DNA of 64,000 bases from Ryuthela nishihirai (taxonomy: Eukaryota; Arthropoda; Arachnida; Araneae; Heptathelidae), in NCBI GenBank assembly GCA_038380435.1, contig JAWZYU010000020.1:46532307-46596306 (forward strand), given 5' to 3'. The position numbers were made by a program, and so were the translations under genes. The notes under the pieces are model-generated. The model saw only the letters and a program-made list of their open reading frames with translations. It made no database searches and was not told the DNA's origin. Below, one piece after another: positions 42,540 to 54,479 of the stretch. Within the stretch, counting starts at the first letter, position 1; each line of letters begins with the position of its first letter.

Positions 42540-43980
42540 TCGACGACCAGACGAAGCTCTCCTCCATTATCTCTATTCTTCCTCTAAGCCTTTTTTTTTC
42601 CTTATTCGCTTCAACCATCCATCTTCTTTTCAGTATTCTCCTTTTGCATTATCTCTTTCACTCCATCCACTGTTCTTCTTTCCTCTTTTGCACCGTCTCT
42701 AACTCCGATCCTCATTCCATAAATCTCTTCGATTTCACTCTTCTTTCTCGTTTTCATGACCTCTTCACTTTCGGCCATTCGTCTTTGAGTTCCTCTTCTT
42801 CCTCTTTTGCTTCCTTCACTCCCTCCACCATTTTTTCCTCTTCTTCCTCTTCTTTCACTCCACCCATCTTCATTTTTTTGCCTCCTTTCCTTTTATTCCG
42901 TCCATTCACCTTTTCTTCAGTCTTCTACTTTTGCATGCTTCTTTCACTTCTTAAACTTTCCTCTTCTTTCTTTTATCCTCATTCCTGTGTCCATCTCCCC
43001 CGTCTTCCTTTTCCCTATTTGCATTTCCTTCTTCACTCCATATATTCATCGACTTTTTCCTTCTTCACTCCATATATTCATCGACTTTTTCCTTCTTCAC
43101 TCCATATATTCATCGACTTTTTCCTTCTTCACTCCATATATTCATCGATTTTTTCCTTCTTCACTCCATATATTCTTCGGTCTTTCCTTTTGCACCTCTT
43201 GAACTCCATTCGTTGTCTTTTCTTCTTTTGCACGATTCTCCCATCCAAATATCTTTGATATTTCTCTTCTTCGTTTTAGTCATTACTCCCTTCTCCCCAT
43301 CCATTAATATTTTCAGTGTTCTTCTTATTCCTCCTTATCTCCACCCACCATCCTTTCCTTTTTTGTTACCCCCTAAAACTACACCCGTCATCTTTTCCAT
43401 TTCTTCCGCCTTTCTTGTCCGCATCACTCCATTCATCGTCTTTTTCTCCTCTTGCTCTTTTGCTGCGCCTTTCATTCCACTCATCTTTTTCTCTTCTTCC
43501 TCTTCTGTTGTCTCCCCCACTTCACCCATCATCTTTTCTTCTTCTTTCTGTTTTGCTGTCCCATTCATTTCATTCATCAACTTTTCCTCTTCTTCTTTTG
43601 TTGTCACCTTCATTCCATTAATCTTTTCTTCCTCTTCGTCTTTTGCTGTCTGCTTAGCCCAACGTCATCTTTTTCTCTTCTTTCTTTTTTACTCTCTTTT
43701 TTACTCTAACTGTCATCTTTTCTTCTTTTGCTCCCCCCTTTACTTCATCTATCGATCTTTTTCCATCTTTCCTTCTCTTATGTATTGCCTTCTTCACTCC
43801 ACACAATTTCTGTACGATCTTCCTTTTTTTTTTCTCTTTTGCATTTATTCCTTTCCTCCATCGATCCATCTTCATCTCGATCTCCTCTTCTCCTTTTAGC
43901 AACGATATCAACATCCATATCCTTCACAGTCATCTCCTTACATATACACGCATTTAAGTTTCTTGTGTTCAATCATCTCA
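42540..43980. repeat. 1.4-kb polypyrimidine block with tandem units
   Basis: The plus strand is mostly C and T. At 43028-43180 five near-identical 32-bp units (CCTTCTTCACTCCATATATT + CATCGACTTTTT) are clear. Elsewhere a decayed, roughly 30-40-bp theme (CTTCTTTTGC..C.TTCATTCCA) repeats. Long open frames in several frames and both strands are a by-product of low stop-codon frequency. Mirror-like pyrimidine tracts of this length could form triplex DNA, which is inference. Confidence 0.85.
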
Positions 43981-44295
43981 GTTACAATTTTTTCCATTTG
44001 ATTATTCTATGATTAAATATTGATACAACTAGAAGAACGCATATCGCCTCTGGCGCATATGGGAATCTCGTTTTCAAAGAGAAAGAGGTTTTTCCTTTAC
44101 CTACTTTTTTCACTCCTTAAAAGTTTTAATTCGAGCTAATGGATGATGGGAAAAATGCAAACAGTAGTATTTTATTAGTAATTGTACAACATAAAAAGTA
44201 TTTGTTTTTATTCCTTAGGTTTAAAAAAGTTGCTTTCCTCGCACCCCTCTTAGGAAATTGGGCATATTGTTGCTCTCACGGGGATATCTCTTCAC
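43981..44295. other. Single-copy AT-rich spacer
   Basis: No recognised feature was found. Confidence 0.5.
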
Positions 44296-44831
44296 GGTTG
44301 GGTTGTTTTACCTCTGAACGGCACTCTTTTGCACACCATGGGCTAAATGGCCAGGTCACAAGGATCCCAATGTCTCATAGATGGTTGAGGGAAGAGGATC
44401 CACTGAAACAGCTGTTGGAAGACAGATGGTAGCCTCCCGTCAAGGCCATCCAGCGTGTTCTTTAACGTTGGGTTGTTTTACCTCTGAGCGGCACTTTTTT
44501 GCACACCATGGGCTAAATGGCCAGGTCACATGGACCCCGAAGGCTCAGAGAAGGTTGGGGGAGGGGACCCACTGGAACAGCTGTTGGGAGACAGATGGTA
44601 TCCTCCCGTCAAGGCCATCCAGTTTGTTCTTTAACGTCCCCTAGGGTATGGCTCTCCCACACACGGGGCCACGGCTTAACATCCCATCCGATGGTCGACG
44701 GTCTTCCCAAGCCAATCGGTGTTCCCTACTGACCGTGGGCAGGGTGAGAAGTTTTGTGAAGATAAATCTCAATGCTGACTCAGCTGTGACTCGAACCTGG
44801 GAACTGCAGATTAGGAGTCTGGAGGTTAGAG
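44296..44831 (-). repeat. SINE-A with duplicated tail
   Basis: In sense order, a copy with a diverged head (44831 to 44469) is followed by a second tail segment (44468 to 44296) starting at CGTTAAAGAACACGC. The junction, read on the plus strand as GTTCTTTAACG|TTGGGTTG, is identical to that at 52988. Confidence 0.85.
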
Positions 44832-44837
44832 ACATGC

Positions 44838-45034
44838 GCTGTACACGTTAAAGAACATGCTGAATGGCCTTGACAGAAGGGATAATAGGAAAGGATAATA
44901 TCTGTCCCCTAACAACAGTCTCAGTGGGTTCCCTTACCCTAACTTTCTCTGAGCCTACGGAGTCCTTGTAACCTGGCCATTTAGCCCATTGTGCGCAAAA
45001 AAAGTGGCGCTCAGAGGTAAAACAACCCAACCCT
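44838..45034 (+). repeat. SINE-A tail half
   Basis: From GTACACGTTAAAGAACATGC to AACAACCCAACCC, head-to-head with the preceding copy. A further decayed tail fragment may extend to 45125. Confidence 0.82.
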
Positions 45035-45364
45035 ATCCGAATGGATATCCAGTGGATCTCCTACACAGATTTGATCCCTTGGGAAATCCTTGTGACCTGA
45101 CCAGTTAGGCCACTGGGTGAAAAAATATAAATTCTACACTTAAATCGTTTAACATTCATTGGATATTAAGTTAAATGGAATTTTATTGGTTGAATTTTGA
45201 CAACCCCGTTTAAAATTTCTCACTGGTCAACCAGCACTAAATCGTAAGTGAAGCAAAATCATTCAGCTCGATTCTGTTCAAGGGTACTCAAAGATTTTTT
45301 TTTTTTATTGTGAGGCGAAATCATGTCTCAGAAGAGATAAAAGTCAGTCGGCTTCCATTTGAAT

Positions 45365-47545
45365 GGACAATGTTCAACCATTCGCAGCAAGGAGAGCTGA
45401 ACAACGTTCAACTATTCACAGGAAGGATAGCTGAACAATGTTCAACTGTTCGCAGCAAGGAGAGCTGAACAATGTTCAACTATTCACAGGAAGGATAGCT
45501 GAACAATGTTCAACTATTCACAGGAAGGATAGCTGAACAATGTTCAACTATTCACAGGAAGGATAGCTGAACAATGTTCAACTATTCACAGGAAGGATAG
45601 CTGAACAATGTTCAACTATTCACAGGAAGGATAGCTGAACAATGTTCAACTATTCGCAGCAAGGTAGCTGAACAATGTTCAACTATTCACAGGAAGGAGA
45701 GCTGAACAATGTTCAACTATTCACAGGAAGGATAGCTGAACAATGTTCAACTATTCGCAGCAAGGTAGCTGAACAATGTTCAACTATTCACAGGAAAGAT
45801 AGCTGAACAATGTTCAACTATTCACAGGAAAGATAGCTGAACAATGTTCAACTATTCGCAGCAAGGAGAGCTGAACAATGCTCAACTATTCACAGGAAGG
45901 ATAGCTGAACAATGTTCAACTATTCGCAGCAAGGATAGCTGAAAAATTTTGTTAAACTATCGCAGTGAGGATAGCTGAACAATGTTCAACTATTCACAGG
46001 AAGGATAGCTGAACAATGTTCAACTGTTCGCAGCAAGGAGAGCTGAACAATGTTCAACTATTCACAGGAAGGAGAGCTGAACAATGTTCAACCATTCACA
46101 GGAAGGATAGCTAAACAATGTTCAACTATTCACAGGAAGGATAGCTGAACAATGTTCAACTATTCGCAGCAACGATAACTGAACAATGTTTAACTCTTCA
46201 CAGGAAGGATAGCTAAACAATGTTCAACTATTCACAGGAAGGATAGCTAAACAATGTTCAACTATTCGCAGCAACGATAACTGAACAATGTTCAACTGTT
46301 CGCAGCAAGGATAGCTAAACAATGTTCAACTATTCGCAGCAACGATATCTAAACAATGTTCAACTATTCGCAGCAACGATAACTGAACAATGTTCAACTA
46401 TTCGCAGCAACGATAACTGAACAGTGTTTAACTCTTCACAGGAAGGATAGCTAAACAACGTTCAACTATTCGCAGCAACGATAACTGAACAATGTTCAAC
46501 TGTTCGCAGCAAGGATAGCTAAACAATGTTCAACTATTCACAGGAAGGATAGCTAAACAATGTTCAACTATTCGCAGCAACGATAACTGAACAATGTTCA
46601 ACTGTTCGCAGCAAGGATAGCTAAACAATGTTCAACTATTCGCAGCAACGATATCTAAACAATGTTCAACTATTCGCAGCAACGATAACTGAACAATGTT
46701 CAACTATTCGCAGCAACGATAACTGAACAATGTTTAACTCTTCACAGGAAGAATAGCTAAACAATGTTCAACTATTCGCAGCAACGATAACTGAACAATG
46801 TTCAACTGTTCGCAGCAAGGATAGCTAAACAATGTTCAACTATTCACAGGAAGGATAGCTAAACAATGTTCAACTATTCGCAGCAACGATAACTGAACAA
46901 TGTTCAACTGTTCGCAGCAAGGATAGCTAAACAATGTTCAACTATTCGCAGCAACGATAACTGAACAATGTTCAACTATTCGCAGCAACGATAACTGAAC
47001 AATGTTTAACTCTTCACAGGAAGGATAGCTAAACAATGTTCAACTATTCACAGGAAGGATAGCTAAACAATGTTCAACTATTCGCAGCAACGATAACTGA
47101 ACAATGTTCAACTGTTCGCAGCAAGGATAGCTAAACAATGTTCAACTATTCGCAGCAACGATATCTAAACAATGTTCAACTATTCGCAGCAACGATAACT
47201 GAACAATGTTCAACTATTCGCAGCAACGATAACTGAACAGTGTTTAACTCTTCACAGGAAGGATAGCTAAACAATGTTCAACTATTCGCAGCAACGATAA
47301 CTGAACAATGTTCAACTGTTCGCAGCAAGGATAGCTAAACAATGTTCAACTATTCACAGGAAGGATAGCTAAACAATGTTCAACTATTCGCAGCAACGAT
47401 AACTGAACAATGTTCAACTGTTCGCAGCAAGGATAGCTAAACAATGTTCAACTATTCGCAGCAACGATATCTAAACAATGTTCAACTATTCGCAGCAACG
47501 ATAACTGAACAATGTTCAACTGTTCGCAGCAAGGATAGCTGAACA
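45365..47545. repeat. 34-bp minisatellite with higher-order structure
   Basis: About 64 units of AACAATGTTCAACTATTC + ACAGGAAGGATAGCTG type. Four main variants (ACAGGAAGGATAGC, GCAGCAACGATAAC, GCAGCAAGGATAGC, GCAGCAACGATATC) recur in fixed order. A rare TTTAACTCTTCACAGG unit marks blocks beginning near 46186, 46430, 46732, 47001 and 47241, spaced by seven to nine units. Every unit holds the palindrome GAAC-AAT-GTTC or its AAAC variant. Confidence 0.95.
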
Positions 47546-48003
47546 GAACTGAGATCTTCTCCGGAATCATACCAAGTGGATTATGGTTGTGGGTCTGAAG
47601 GAGAGAGAAGAAAAAATATATCCAAAGTCAAATCACACCAACTCAGAAAAATAAAATTTACTGAATAAAACGAGCCATTTTTTTAATACTCGTCAGATGG
47701 CAACAGAAGCTCGTAATAGAGTGCATCTATAGAACGTGTCTTCGGCTTACTCAGCAAAGATGCACTTTCAGATATTATTGCATCTTCGGTTATTATTTCG
47801 GGTATTATCTCGATGATTATTGAATTTTTTTTTTAATTTGTGATATTGATTGTTGGACGACTCCCTTTGTTCGTTTTTTAACGGAATTTTTTTATTTTTT
47901 CTCGTCGAAGTTCTTGTTTTTTTGCAGAGGTCTGGATTTCGACAGATTTAAGATGTCCATATTTGTTGGCTAGAGAAAATGATGGACGATACCTTTATGA
48001 AAC
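47546..48003. other. Single-copy AT-rich spacer
   Basis: No recognised feature was found. Confidence 0.5.
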
Positions 48004-48180
48004 GGGTTATTTGACCTTTGACCTCTGAAAAGTAGTTTTCTGAACAGAGTGGGCCAAGCGGGCCAACCGACTGACTCCCAGGGGGCTTAGAGCTGGATAG
48101 AGAAAGTGAACCCATTAGACAGGGGTTAGGAGTCAGTGGAAAATTCCCGTCAAGGCCATCCAGCTTGTTTTTTAACCTGT
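48004..48180 (-). repeat. SINE-A tail fragment, diverged
   Basis: From a decayed TTTGACCTCTGAAAAG tail block to CCCGTCAAGGCCATCCAGC. The MITE that follows is inserted at a TA in its CCTGTAC sequence. Confidence 0.75.
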
Positions 48181-48181
48181 A

Positions 48182-48718
48182 CATTCGCTCAAAAAAGTAT
48201 CCGAACTCTATGGTTAATTACAGAATTCAGAAAAATATCTGGCAACGATTTTTTCTTTTTAGAAATTAGTGATCTGGCAACCTTCGTTGACAGATCACTA
48301 ATTTCTAAAAAAATCGTTGCCAGATATTTTTTCTGAAATCTGTAATCAACTATAGTGTTCGGATACTTTTTTGAGCGACTGTAGGTGGTCGGTCATATTA
48401 TTTTGATACTAGATCGTGTGGGCTCACTCACGGAAATATTGAGCGTGTGCAGTTACCGTTCACAGCAAACTGGAGCGTGTGCAGTTACCGTTCACAGCAA
48501 ACTGGAGCGTGTGCAGTAACTGCACACCCTCCAGTTTGCTGTGAACGGTAACTGGAGTGTGTACAGTTGCTGTACACGCTCTAGATATTTTTTCTGAATT
48601 CTGTAATCACGTTACACGAAGGTTGCCAGATCCCTAATTTCTAAAAAAAAACATTGTCAGATATTTTTTCTGAATTTTGTAATCAACCATAGTGTTCGGA
48701 TATTTTTTAATATATATA
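48182..48718. mobile_element. Tc1-type fold-back MITE, palindrome plus cassette-arm
   Basis: A palindromic copy (48182 to about 48380) is joined at TA to a reverse cassette (GGTGGTCGGTCATATTATTT onward) with a triplicated GAGCGTGTGCAGTTACCG stem region, then a reverse arm to 48718 that lacks its terminal GAGCGACTG. Confidence 0.87.
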
Positions 48719-49235
48719 TAATTCGTATGAATACATAATGCAATGAATATATCTGTTATCATCTAGGACAGATCATTCCCCATGATCTGTTCCTGCTCTC
48801 TGTACAGATCACACAACTTATAAGACCATGGCCTGCATAAACTGCTACTTCAGCTACTTCAGCAACCGCCGCTACATGCAACTGAGAACTTTTTCCCAAC
48901 ATTCTGGCCATTTTGGTAGCCAAAGAATCCCAATTTTGCGCCTAGCTTTTTTTTTTATTTCCTGCCTCTCTTCTTATTAGCCATTTTTAGAGCGGAATTT
49001 GGAACTCGCGTTGCTGGAAAATGCCTCTCTGCACTTTTACAGTGAAAGTGATAACGCAAAAAAAAAAAATTCCTCTATGGTTAGAATTTTTAAAAAAATG
49101 ACACCTTCCATGTTTTTCGTCTAAGTTTTTTTTTTTACTTTAAAAATATTAATCGGAACACGAGGAATTTATGTAAGAGTTGCTTAAAATTTCAACTTAT
49201 TATATGATTGTAATGTTATATAATCTAAATTAAAC
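48719..49235. other. Single-copy AT-rich spacer
   Basis: The first 30 bases share the linker seen at 15265. No gene was recognised. Confidence 0.5.
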
Positions 49236-49248
49236 TTTAGTCGGCATA

Positions 49249-49677
49249 AAATAAATAATAAAATAAATACCCTCTCAAGCAGCTGCTTGCCACAGAGGTC
49301 TGACAGGAGCCTGTCAGTTTATATGCCATAGTAGAAGGTCTGTGAGGATGGTAGGACCTCAGGAACGTGTACAGCAACTGTACACGCTCCAGTTACCGTT
49401 CACAGCAAACTGGAGCGTGTGCAGTTACTGCACACGCTCCAGTTTGCTGTGAATGGTAACTGCACACGCTCAATATTTCTGTGAGTGGGCCCACACGATC
49501 CAGGTTTTCCACACGATCCAGGTTCTCACACGATCAAATGTGTTGTAGTAGAAGGTCTGAGAGGATGGCAGGACCTCAGCAGAAAAACGACACCAACAGC
49601 CATGCCTTACCCGGGACTCGAACCCAGGTCCCTTAGATCAGTAGCCAAGCGCGCTAACCACTCGGCCATGGGACGGA
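49249..49677 (-). repeat. Composite SINE-B carrying the hairpin cassette
   Basis: A perfect 13-bp TSD, TTTAGTCGGCATA (49236-49248 and 49678-49690), encloses SINE-B plus cassette (49363-49546). The internal duplication AGTAGAAGGTCTG..CCTCAG flanks the cassette as in the other two composite copies. A small duplication of ACACGATCCAGGTT lies at its right end. Confidence 0.93.
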
Positions 49678-49829
49678 TTTAGTCGGCATATAAGCTTCAA
49701 ATTTTGCAGGGCAACTGTAGATTGCATTGCACTTTTAGAAAAAAAATTGCTATAACTGAGAAATACTTTTTCTAATAACTGAGTGTTAAAAATTGAAGAT
49801 CTTTTTTAGAAATACTTTTCTCACAGACT

Positions 49830-50120
49830 GACACATTTTTGGTTCACTAATTGTAAATCATAAAGTAACTTCTTATGGTTTAAAATAATTAATAATGGTA
49901 AACTCTTATGGTTATCGTTAAATATTCAAACTTCCATAACTCATTAAATACTGAACGAATATTGTTGAAAATCGAGATATTGATTTATTTGATTGAGATC
50001 TTTATCTGCAATCACATTTTGCAAAACAAAGAAACTTATTTAAGAAGTTATAGAGCTTAGACGTTAGCTTACCAATGACTTAACATACGGATTGTCCTTC
50101 ATTTAGGAAACCAGTGGAGT
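49830..50120. repeat. Family D partial element
   Basis: Shares AAATACTGAACGAATATTG, GATATTGATTTATTTGATTG and AAGAAGTTATAGAGCTT with the right arm at 28370-28520, in the same order and orientation. Confidence 0.6.
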
Positions 50121-50263
50121 TGACAAGGATGGCTTTTTTTTTTCTCGATTAAAACGGTTTTTATGGGGGTGCGATGTAACTCTTAAGTTACAGTGATAAA
50201 GGAATAATAAATAATTGAATACATATAAACAAGAAATGGAAAATAGTCAACTTTTTTTCAGTT

Positions 50264-50636
50264 GTTGGGTTGTTTTACCTCTGAGCGGCACTTTTTTGCA
50301 CACCATGGGCTAAATGGCGAGGTCACAAGGACCCCGAAGGCTCAGAGAAGGTTGGGGAATGGGACCCACTGGAACAGCTGGGAGACAGATGGTAGCCTCC
50401 CGTCAAGGCCATCCAGCGTGTTCTTTAACGTGCACAGGGTATGGCTCTCCCGCACACGGGGCCACGGCTTAACGTCCCATCCGACGGACGGCGGCCTTTC
50501 CAAGCCCATCGGTGTCCCCTATTGACCGTGGGCAGGGCGGGGAATTTTGCGGAGATAAATCTCAACGCTGACCCAGCTGGGATTCGAACCTGGGAACTAC
50601 AGATTACGAGCCTGGCGCGCTACCGACTGTGCCCCC
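50264..50636 (-). repeat. SINE-A, full length
   Basis: Near-consensus copy with GTT missing in CAGCTG(TTG)GGAGAC and a C-run at the sense 5' end. CTTTTTTTC beside each end is a possible TSD. Confidence 0.9.
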
Positions 50637-50867
50637 CCCCCCTTTTTTTCCTTCTTTTTTTTTTTTTTTCAGTAGCCTGTTAGGGGAAGTGTTGTTCCAC
50701 TCCAATGTTACGTCCACTTTTTCTGGGATGTTGTCGAATTTTCACACTTAAAAGTTTCTCACGTCAAATATTTCACTCCTAAACGTAGAAACATCACAAT
50801 AACAAAATTCGAAACTCGGGAAATAGCCCATTGACTTTTTGTGCACGGAGTGAACTATTTCGACTAA

Positions 50868-50985
50868 CAGCTGTTCCAGTGGGTTCCCTCCCTCAACTTT
50901 CTCTGCGTTCGGGGTCCTTGTGACCTGGCCATTTAGCCCATGGTGTGCAAAAAAAAAATGCCGCTCAGAGATAAAACAACAACAA
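50868..50985 (+). repeat. SINE-A tail fragment
   Basis: From AACAGCTGTTCCAGTGGGTT to a (CAA)n-ending tail. Confidence 0.82.
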
Positions 50986-51147
50986 CATCTAATACGAAAC
51001 TTACCGAAACTTTACGAAGGCAATAAATCATCTTTGAATGATTTGCGACAAAGCCACAAGAAAAAGAAACAAAGAGAATACCAAAAGAATTAATAGAATT
51101 GGAAATCTTCACTCTTGACAATTCGAAATCCTGTTGGAGCAGAGTCG

Positions 51148-51455
51148 GGCTCTCTTACTTCGGAGGAGCTCTTTTTTTGCACACAATGTGCAGATCGTAA
51201 GGGCTCAGAAAAAATTGGAGGGGGACGGGGACACACTGTATTAGGAGATAGATGGTAATCTCCCGTCAAGGCCATGCAGCGTGTCTTTAACGTGCACAGG
51301 GTATGGCTCTCCTGCACACAGAGCTTTGACTTTACGTCCCATACAACGGACGGCGGTCTTTCCAAACCTATCGGTGACCCTTACTGACTGAGGACAAGGA
51401 ATTTTGTGGAGATTAATCTCGACATCGGCCCAGGTGGGACTCGAACCTGAGAAAA
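51148..51455 (-). repeat. SINE-A, old copy
   Basis: Tail, centre and GTGGGACTCGAACCTGAG are visible. A possible decayed SINE-B follows at about 51480-51600. Confidence 0.75.
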
Positions 51456-51623
51456 CTGACTGTATTTAGCTGTGAAGTAGACGGATCTGAATTCGACTCC
51501 CAGATGCTACGGACAATTTTTTTTTTCTGTCATTTTTCCTTCTGTTCAATTTCTCATCCCTCACAGATCTTCTCTATAAAGTAAGTACACCGACATGCTC
51601 TTCTCGATGTTCTTGGGAAGTAG

Positions 51624-51821
51624 ATGTTTATGGAGCAGTTTTTCTCTTTTTCGTATTCTCCATTGAGAATCACTTTCAGGGTTTTGCCTGCAAATTTGTT
51701 TCACAAGACCACCACGAGAAATGCGATGCTGATGCATCTCTGGGAATACCAGAATCTTCCAGAGAACAAACGCAATCTAGCACCCATTCTTGATGATGCC
51801 GTTGAAAGCTTCCCATCTAGG
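51624..51821 (+). other. Open frame of unknown meaning
   Basis: From an ATG the frame reads MFMEQFFSFSYSPL onward for 66 codons to CATCTAG|GTAACA, where the stop is formed inside a possible donor. Single-copy sequence, no domain recognised. It is noted because a second, longer open frame follows within 50 bp (51868). Confidence 0.2.
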
Positions 51822-51867
51822 TAACACTTTCGGAATTTCGAACCATCCTCGCCTTAAGAAGTCAAAT

Positions 51868-52718
51868 AACGTTTGGCTGCGGCATTTCTCTCACTCATTT
51901 TCAAGGAGGCGAGTGTTACACATTTCTCTCCAATTGGGTTGGGTTGGTTTACCTCTGAACGGCACTTTTTTGCACACCATGGGCTAAATGGCCAGGTCAC
52001 ATGGACCCCGAAGGCTCAGAGAAGGTTGGGGGTGGGGACCCACTGGAACAGCTGTTGGGAGACAGATGGTAGCCTCCCGTCAAGGCCATCCAGCGTGTTC
52101 TTTAACGTGCACAGGGTATCGCTCTCCCGCACGCGGGGCCACGGCTTAACGTCCCATCCGACGGACGGCGGCCTTTCCAAGCCCATCGGTGTCCCCTACT
52201 GACCGTAGGCAGGGCGGGGAATTTTGCGGAGATAAATCTCAACGCTGACCCAGCTGGGACTCGAACCTGGGAACTACAGATTACGAGCCTGGCGCGCTAC
52301 CGACTGAGCCACTCCCGCCCCTTTCTCTCCAAAGTACGGCATTTACCACTCTCTCGACGAGGACCACGGCTCCGAAGAGGCATTCCTTACGGTGACAGAT
52401 CTAATCGTCGATTGTCTCCTGAAGCCGAACGATAGAGAGATAGATAGCATGGCCTGTGGCTCTCTCTCTGAGACACTAAGTCACTCGCTCTGTTTGCTCA
52501 ACTGCTTACTCGATGGCCCAAAGGAACCGGTGACGAGGGAACAACCAGGCGATTGCCTTTGTTTGCAGAGCGAGTCGCTTTTCATTTCTCGTTTTCCACA
52601 TTTGCTTGGTAATTTCCGGTCCTCACATCAACACCTGAAACATTGTTGTCTCTCTGTACGAGAGGATCTCGCTGTCAATAGTTTATTTAAAACAGCTATC
52701 CTGCTTTCGCTTGTCTAA
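51868..52718 (+). pseudogene. Open frame split by a SINE-A insertion
   Basis: Removing SINE-A and one TSD copy (51934-52332) leaves one uninterrupted frame of about 150 codons, from 51868 to the stop at 52718. It runs AAAFLSLIFKEASVTHFSP before the insertion and KYGIYHSLDEDHGSEEAFL after it, then ends FKTAILLSLV. The first in-frame ATG is late (52449), so it would be an internal or terminal exon if real. Composition is balanced and protein-like, with no domain I recognise. A chance open frame is the main alternative. Confidence 0.3.
51934..52321 (-). repeat. SINE-A, full length
   Basis: The 11-bp TSD TTTCTCTCCAA lies at 51923-51933 and 52322-52332. It is one of the least diverged copies in the window. 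Confidence 0.94.
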
Positions 52719-52813
52719 ATAGAGACGGAACTCTCCGCTCTCACGTGGAGTTGCTTATTTTAGAAGAGATTGGATGCAGGACGGATCGCCATGCAAGAGG
52801 TTGTTATAATCTG

Positions 52814-53370
52814 GTTGAGTTGGGTTGTTTTACCTCTGAGCGGCACTTTTTTGCACACCAAGGGCTAAATGGCCAGGTCACATGGACCCCGAAGGCTCAG
52901 AGAAGGTTGGGGGAGGGGACCCACTGGAACAGCTGTTGGGAGACAGATGGTAGCCTCCCGTCAAGGCCATCCAGAGTGTTCTTTAACGTTGGGTTGTTTT
53001 ACCTCTCAGTGGCACTTTTTTGCACACCATGGGCTAAATGGCCAGGTCACATGGACCCCGAAGGCTCAGAGAAGGTTGGGGGAGGGGACCCACTGGAACA
53101 GCTGTTGGGAGACAGATGATAGTCTCCTGTCAAGGCCATTCAGCGTGTTCTTTAACGTGCACAGGGTATGGCTCTCCCGCACACGGGGCCACGGCTTAAC
53201 GTCCCATCCGACGGACGGCGGCCTTTCCAAGCCCATCGGTGTCCCCTACTGACCATGGGCAGGGCGGGGAAATTTGCGGAGAAAAATCTCAACGCTGACC
53301 CAGCTGGGACTCAAACCTGGGAACTACAGATTACGAGCCTGGCGCGCTACCGACTGAGCCACCCCCGCCA
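52814..53370 (-). repeat. SINE-A with duplicated tail
   Basis: A full copy (53370 to 52989 in sense) is followed by a second tail segment (52988 to 52814) beginning CGTTAAAGAACAC. The junction is identical to that at 44468, and no TSD or residual host lies at it, so this is not a nested insertion. Confidence 0.9.
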
Positions 53371-53451
53371 TCATCATTCTTTATTATTTTCAATGGGTAC
53401 GCTTTATATATAAAAGATAAATTCCCAAAAAATTTAATAGCTTTAATTGGG

Positions 53452-53815
53452 ACAGTGGCTCAGTCGGTAGCGCACCAGCCTCGTAATATGTAAATTCCCA
53501 GGTTCGAGTCCCACCTAGGCCAGAGTTGAGAATCATCTCCGCTAGTCCTCACTCTGTCCTCACTCAACAGGAGACACCAATGGGCTTCTAAAAACCGTCA
53601 TCCGTCGCATGGGACGTTAAGCCGTGTCTCCGTGTGCACAGACAGCCATACCTTATGAAGGCTAAAGAACACGCTGAATGGCCTTGGCTGGAGGCTTTTA
53701 ATTCTCTCCTAACAGCTGTTCAGTGGATTCCTCAACATTCTCTGAGCAATTGTGGTCGTTTTGACCTGTCATATTTAGCCCAGTGTGTACAAAAATCCTT
53801 CTGGTAGATAAAAAA
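53452..53815 (+). repeat. SINE-A, old copy
   Basis: The head GTGGCTCAGTCGGTAGCGCA, centre GGGACGTTAAGCCGTG and decayed tail are all present. Confidence 0.82.
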
Positions 53816-54066
53816 AACCCTAAATGATGCTGATGTTGAGAAGCTCAAAGCTGAAAGCATAGTCGACCTTTACGTACTATCCAGGGCCATATCTGGGGGG
53901 AGCAAGGGAACCATACCCCTTTCAGAATTGTAGTAAGGGTAATAGTGGCAAAATATTAAACTTATTTATATTTCATGCATTTTTCAAGAAATATTTTAAA
54001 GATCTTTAAATCGGAGGGAGAAATTTTATATTGCATTCGAAGTCCAGTCTCTTGCCCCACCACCAC

Positions 54067-54456
54067 CCCTGGGCGAGAGTGGCTCAGTGGGTAGCGCGCC
54101 AGGCTCGTAATCTGCAGTTCTCAGGTTCGAGTCCCAGCTGGGTCAGCGCTGAGATTTATATCCGCAAAATTCTCCGCCCTGCCCACGGTCAGCAGGGGAC
54201 ACCATGGGCTTGGAAAAGCCTCCATCCGTCGGATGGGACGTTAAGCCGTGGCCGGGAGAGCTATACCCTGTGCACGTTAAAGAACACACTGGATGGCCTT
54301 GACGGGAGGCTACCATCTGTCTCCCAACAGCTTGTTCCAGTGGGTCCCCTCCCCCAACCTTCTCTGAGCCTTCGGGGTCCATGTGACATGGCCATTTAGC
54401 CCATGGTGTGCAAAAAAAAGTGCCGCTCAGAGGTAAAACAACCCCCCCAACCCCAA
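54067..54456 (+). repeat. SINE-A, full length
   Basis: GGGCGAGAGTGGCTCAGTGG head to AAAACAACCCCCCC tail. C-rich flanks (GCCCCACC) on both sides suggest a TSD blurred by slippage. Confidence 0.9.
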
Positions 54457-54479
54457 AGCCCCACCCCCCCTCGTTTTTC

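Noticed and set aside
42533..43899. Long Ser/Phe/Leu/Pro-rich frames (228-241 codons) and their antisense Lys/Glu-rich partners
   Set aside because: They overlap in several frames of a polypyrimidine tract where stop codons are rare. Composition alone explains them.
45365..47545. CRISPR-like array (34-bp direct repeats)
   Set aside because: Units are directly abutting with no unique spacers, and the genome is eukaryotic.
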